This document shows, one piece after another, positions 5,298 to 6,208 of a stretch of DNA of 6,208 nt. The stretch comes from Caryophanales bacterium UBA4365 (lineage in GTDB: Bacteria > Bacillota_I > Bacilli_A > RFN20 > CAG-826), in contig DGSJ01000005.1 in the NCBI GenBank assembly GCA_002393905.1, positions 1 to 6,208 on the forward strand, read 5' to 3'. Position 1 is the first letter of the stretch, and every line of letters begins with the position of its first letter. Made by a program: the position numbers and the translations under genes. The notes under the pieces are model-generated. The model was not told where the DNA came from. It was given only the letters and a program-made list of their open reading frames with translations, and made no database searches.

Positions 5298-6200
5298 TTA
5301 TATTAATCCAGCGAGAAGATTTAAAATCATCCCGGCTAAAACAAGGCTAACAGTGATTGATAATTGAACTTTATTTTTCGCTTTAAAGAAGAAGACTGTC
5401 GCAAAGGAAACGATAATAAAGTCTAATCCAATAATAACGTTAACAATTGCTGGAATAGAGTTTGGTTCGTTTAACGCAGTATAACGAAAAATCGTTAATA
5501 GAGCATTACAAATTGCGCCAAGGAAAATGTAGATGAGATCGCGCCAATGAATATGGATGATCTCTTTAATATTTTTTGTTACTAACGAACCAATTAACAT
5601 TAAACCAAAACAAATCATCATTTCATGAAACGAAATAATATCCGTTGGAAGATGAAATAATTTAAGTTTAACGATTAGAACAATAGTAGCGTAGAAAGCG
5701 CAGGAAAAAGCAGCGTAAACTAACCACATTGTTTTCGTGTTTGGGTTGAGTTTTTTGTTTCTAACAATATAAATAATCCCGATTAAAACACTAACTAAAC
5801 CAGTCACATAAAGAGCGATGTTGAGTGGTTTACCACCATTAGTGACCGCACTAAAGGTAAAGATTAAGAATAATAAATTGGATAAGAATAAAAAATCTGC
5901 TGCATTAAAGTTAGTGAATGTTTCAAGGTGTGTTCTTTTGATTGCTAAAAAATATAAGAACCAATTCGCTGCTGTAAAAACACCAACTAAAGCAATCCAA
6001 ATCCAATCTTCACCACTTAAATCATATAAAACTGGAAGATTCCCATGAATGACACAAATAAGGAAACAAGTAATCACAATAAAGAATGATTTCACTGTTG
6101 CATTTGTTAAGGCACTAGCCCGATTTGCCCCAAGACGATTAAAAATCGTGTTTCCGGCGGAAGCAAGTAGAGCAAGAAAGGCGTAAAGAATGTATTCCAT
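5298..6200 (-). CDS. EamA/DMT-superfamily transporter
   Basis: This 300-residue protein is an integral membrane protein with ten predicted helices, at roughly 2-20, 35-52, 65-87, 100-117, 127-147, 157-177, 189-207, 220-239, 248-271 and 278-299. They are arranged as two repeats of five, the standard plan and length of EamA-type drug/metabolite transporters. The block NWFLYFLAIKRT (79-90) at the end of helix 3 is the usual EamA position for an aromatic-rich motif, and FRYTALNEPNSIPAIV (238-253) is its counterpart in the second repeat. Family members export or import amino acids, nucleotides, sugars or other small metabolites; the substrate cannot be read from the sequence. ATG 6200 is followed by an uninterrupted frame. 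Only eight bases precede it in the window (AAAATAAT), without a ribosome binding site, so an earlier start outside the window cannot be excluded. It lies 53 bases upstream of the nuclease gene on the same strand. Confidence 0.85.
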   Translation of the reverse strand: MEYILYAFLALLASAGNTIFNRLGANRASALTNATVKSFFIVITCFLICVIHGNLPVLYDLSGEDWIWIALVGVFTAANWFLYFLAIKRTHLETFTNFNAADFLFLSNLLFLIFTFSAVTNGGKPLNIALYVTGLVSVLIGIIYIVRNKKLNPNTKTMWLVYAAFSCAFYATIVLIVKLKLFHLPTDIISFHEMMICFGLMLIGSLVTKNIKEIIHIHWRDLIYIFLGAICNALLTIFRYTALNEPNSIPAIVNVIIGLDFIIVSFATVFFFKAKNKVQLSITVSLVLAGMILNLLAGLI

Positions 6201-6208
6201 ATTATTTT

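Noticed and set aside
5818..6048. Open frame of 76 codons on the plus strand, antisense to the transporter
   Set aside because: It has no ribosome binding site and a low-complexity Lys-rich product, and it lies wholly within a well-supported gene. The same applies to the plus-strand frames at 989-1240, 2178-2366 and 4863-5051.
1..6208. CRISPR array, insertion sequence, toxin-antitoxin or defence cassette
   Set aside because: I found no spaced direct repeats, transposase or integrase motifs, or small paired genes of such types on either strand.

Overview
This is an AT-rich window from a low-GC Gram-positive-type bacterium, most likely a Bacilli/Mollicutes relative such as an Acholeplasma-like, Izemoplasma-like, RF39-like or Erysipelotrichia-like lineage. 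The reasons are the base composition, strong use of A/T-ending codons, GGAGGT-type ribosome binding sites in front of some genes, and families common in Firmicutes (DUF2804, YxjI/LURP-one-like protein, Bsn-type secreted nuclease). All six complete genes end in TAA, every Trp is TGG and no gene is interrupted by TGA. This argues for the standard genetic code and against Mycoplasma/Ureaplasma. The species cannot be named from this sequence.

Layout. Positions 1-148 (minus) hold the first 49 codons of a radical SAM protein that runs off the window. Positions 149-235 hold its promoter region, with a perfect 14-bp palindrome, and the terminator of the next gene. Positions 236-313 (minus) hold an initiator tRNA gene with encoded CCA and its own promoter. 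It has two odd bases, C33 and an extra base in the T stem. Positions 361-2482 (minus) hold a two-gene unit: an unrecognised membrane protein followed, with an 8-bp overlap, by a DUF2804 protein. Positions 2550-3272 (plus) hold a membrane-anchored SGNH hydrolase, the only plus-strand gene, transcribed divergently from that unit. Positions 3281-3313 hold a bidirectional terminator. Positions 3322-6200 (minus) hold three genes in a row: an EamA-type transporter, a surface-anchored Endonuclease I-family nuclease, and a YxjI/LURP-one-like protein.

How the genes may work together. Nearly all proteins look like cell-surface or membrane functions: an exported nuclease, an exported hydrolase, a metabolite transporter, a six-helix membrane protein and a putative lipid-binding tubby-like protein. 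This is a housekeeping/envelope neighbourhood. I see no insertion sequence, phage structural gene, CRISPR array or defence cassette. No shared pathway is demonstrated by the sequence.

The most unusual points are the initiator tRNA, and the way several promoters sit so close to their start codons that the transcripts would be leaderless or have leaders of roughly 15 nt or less.
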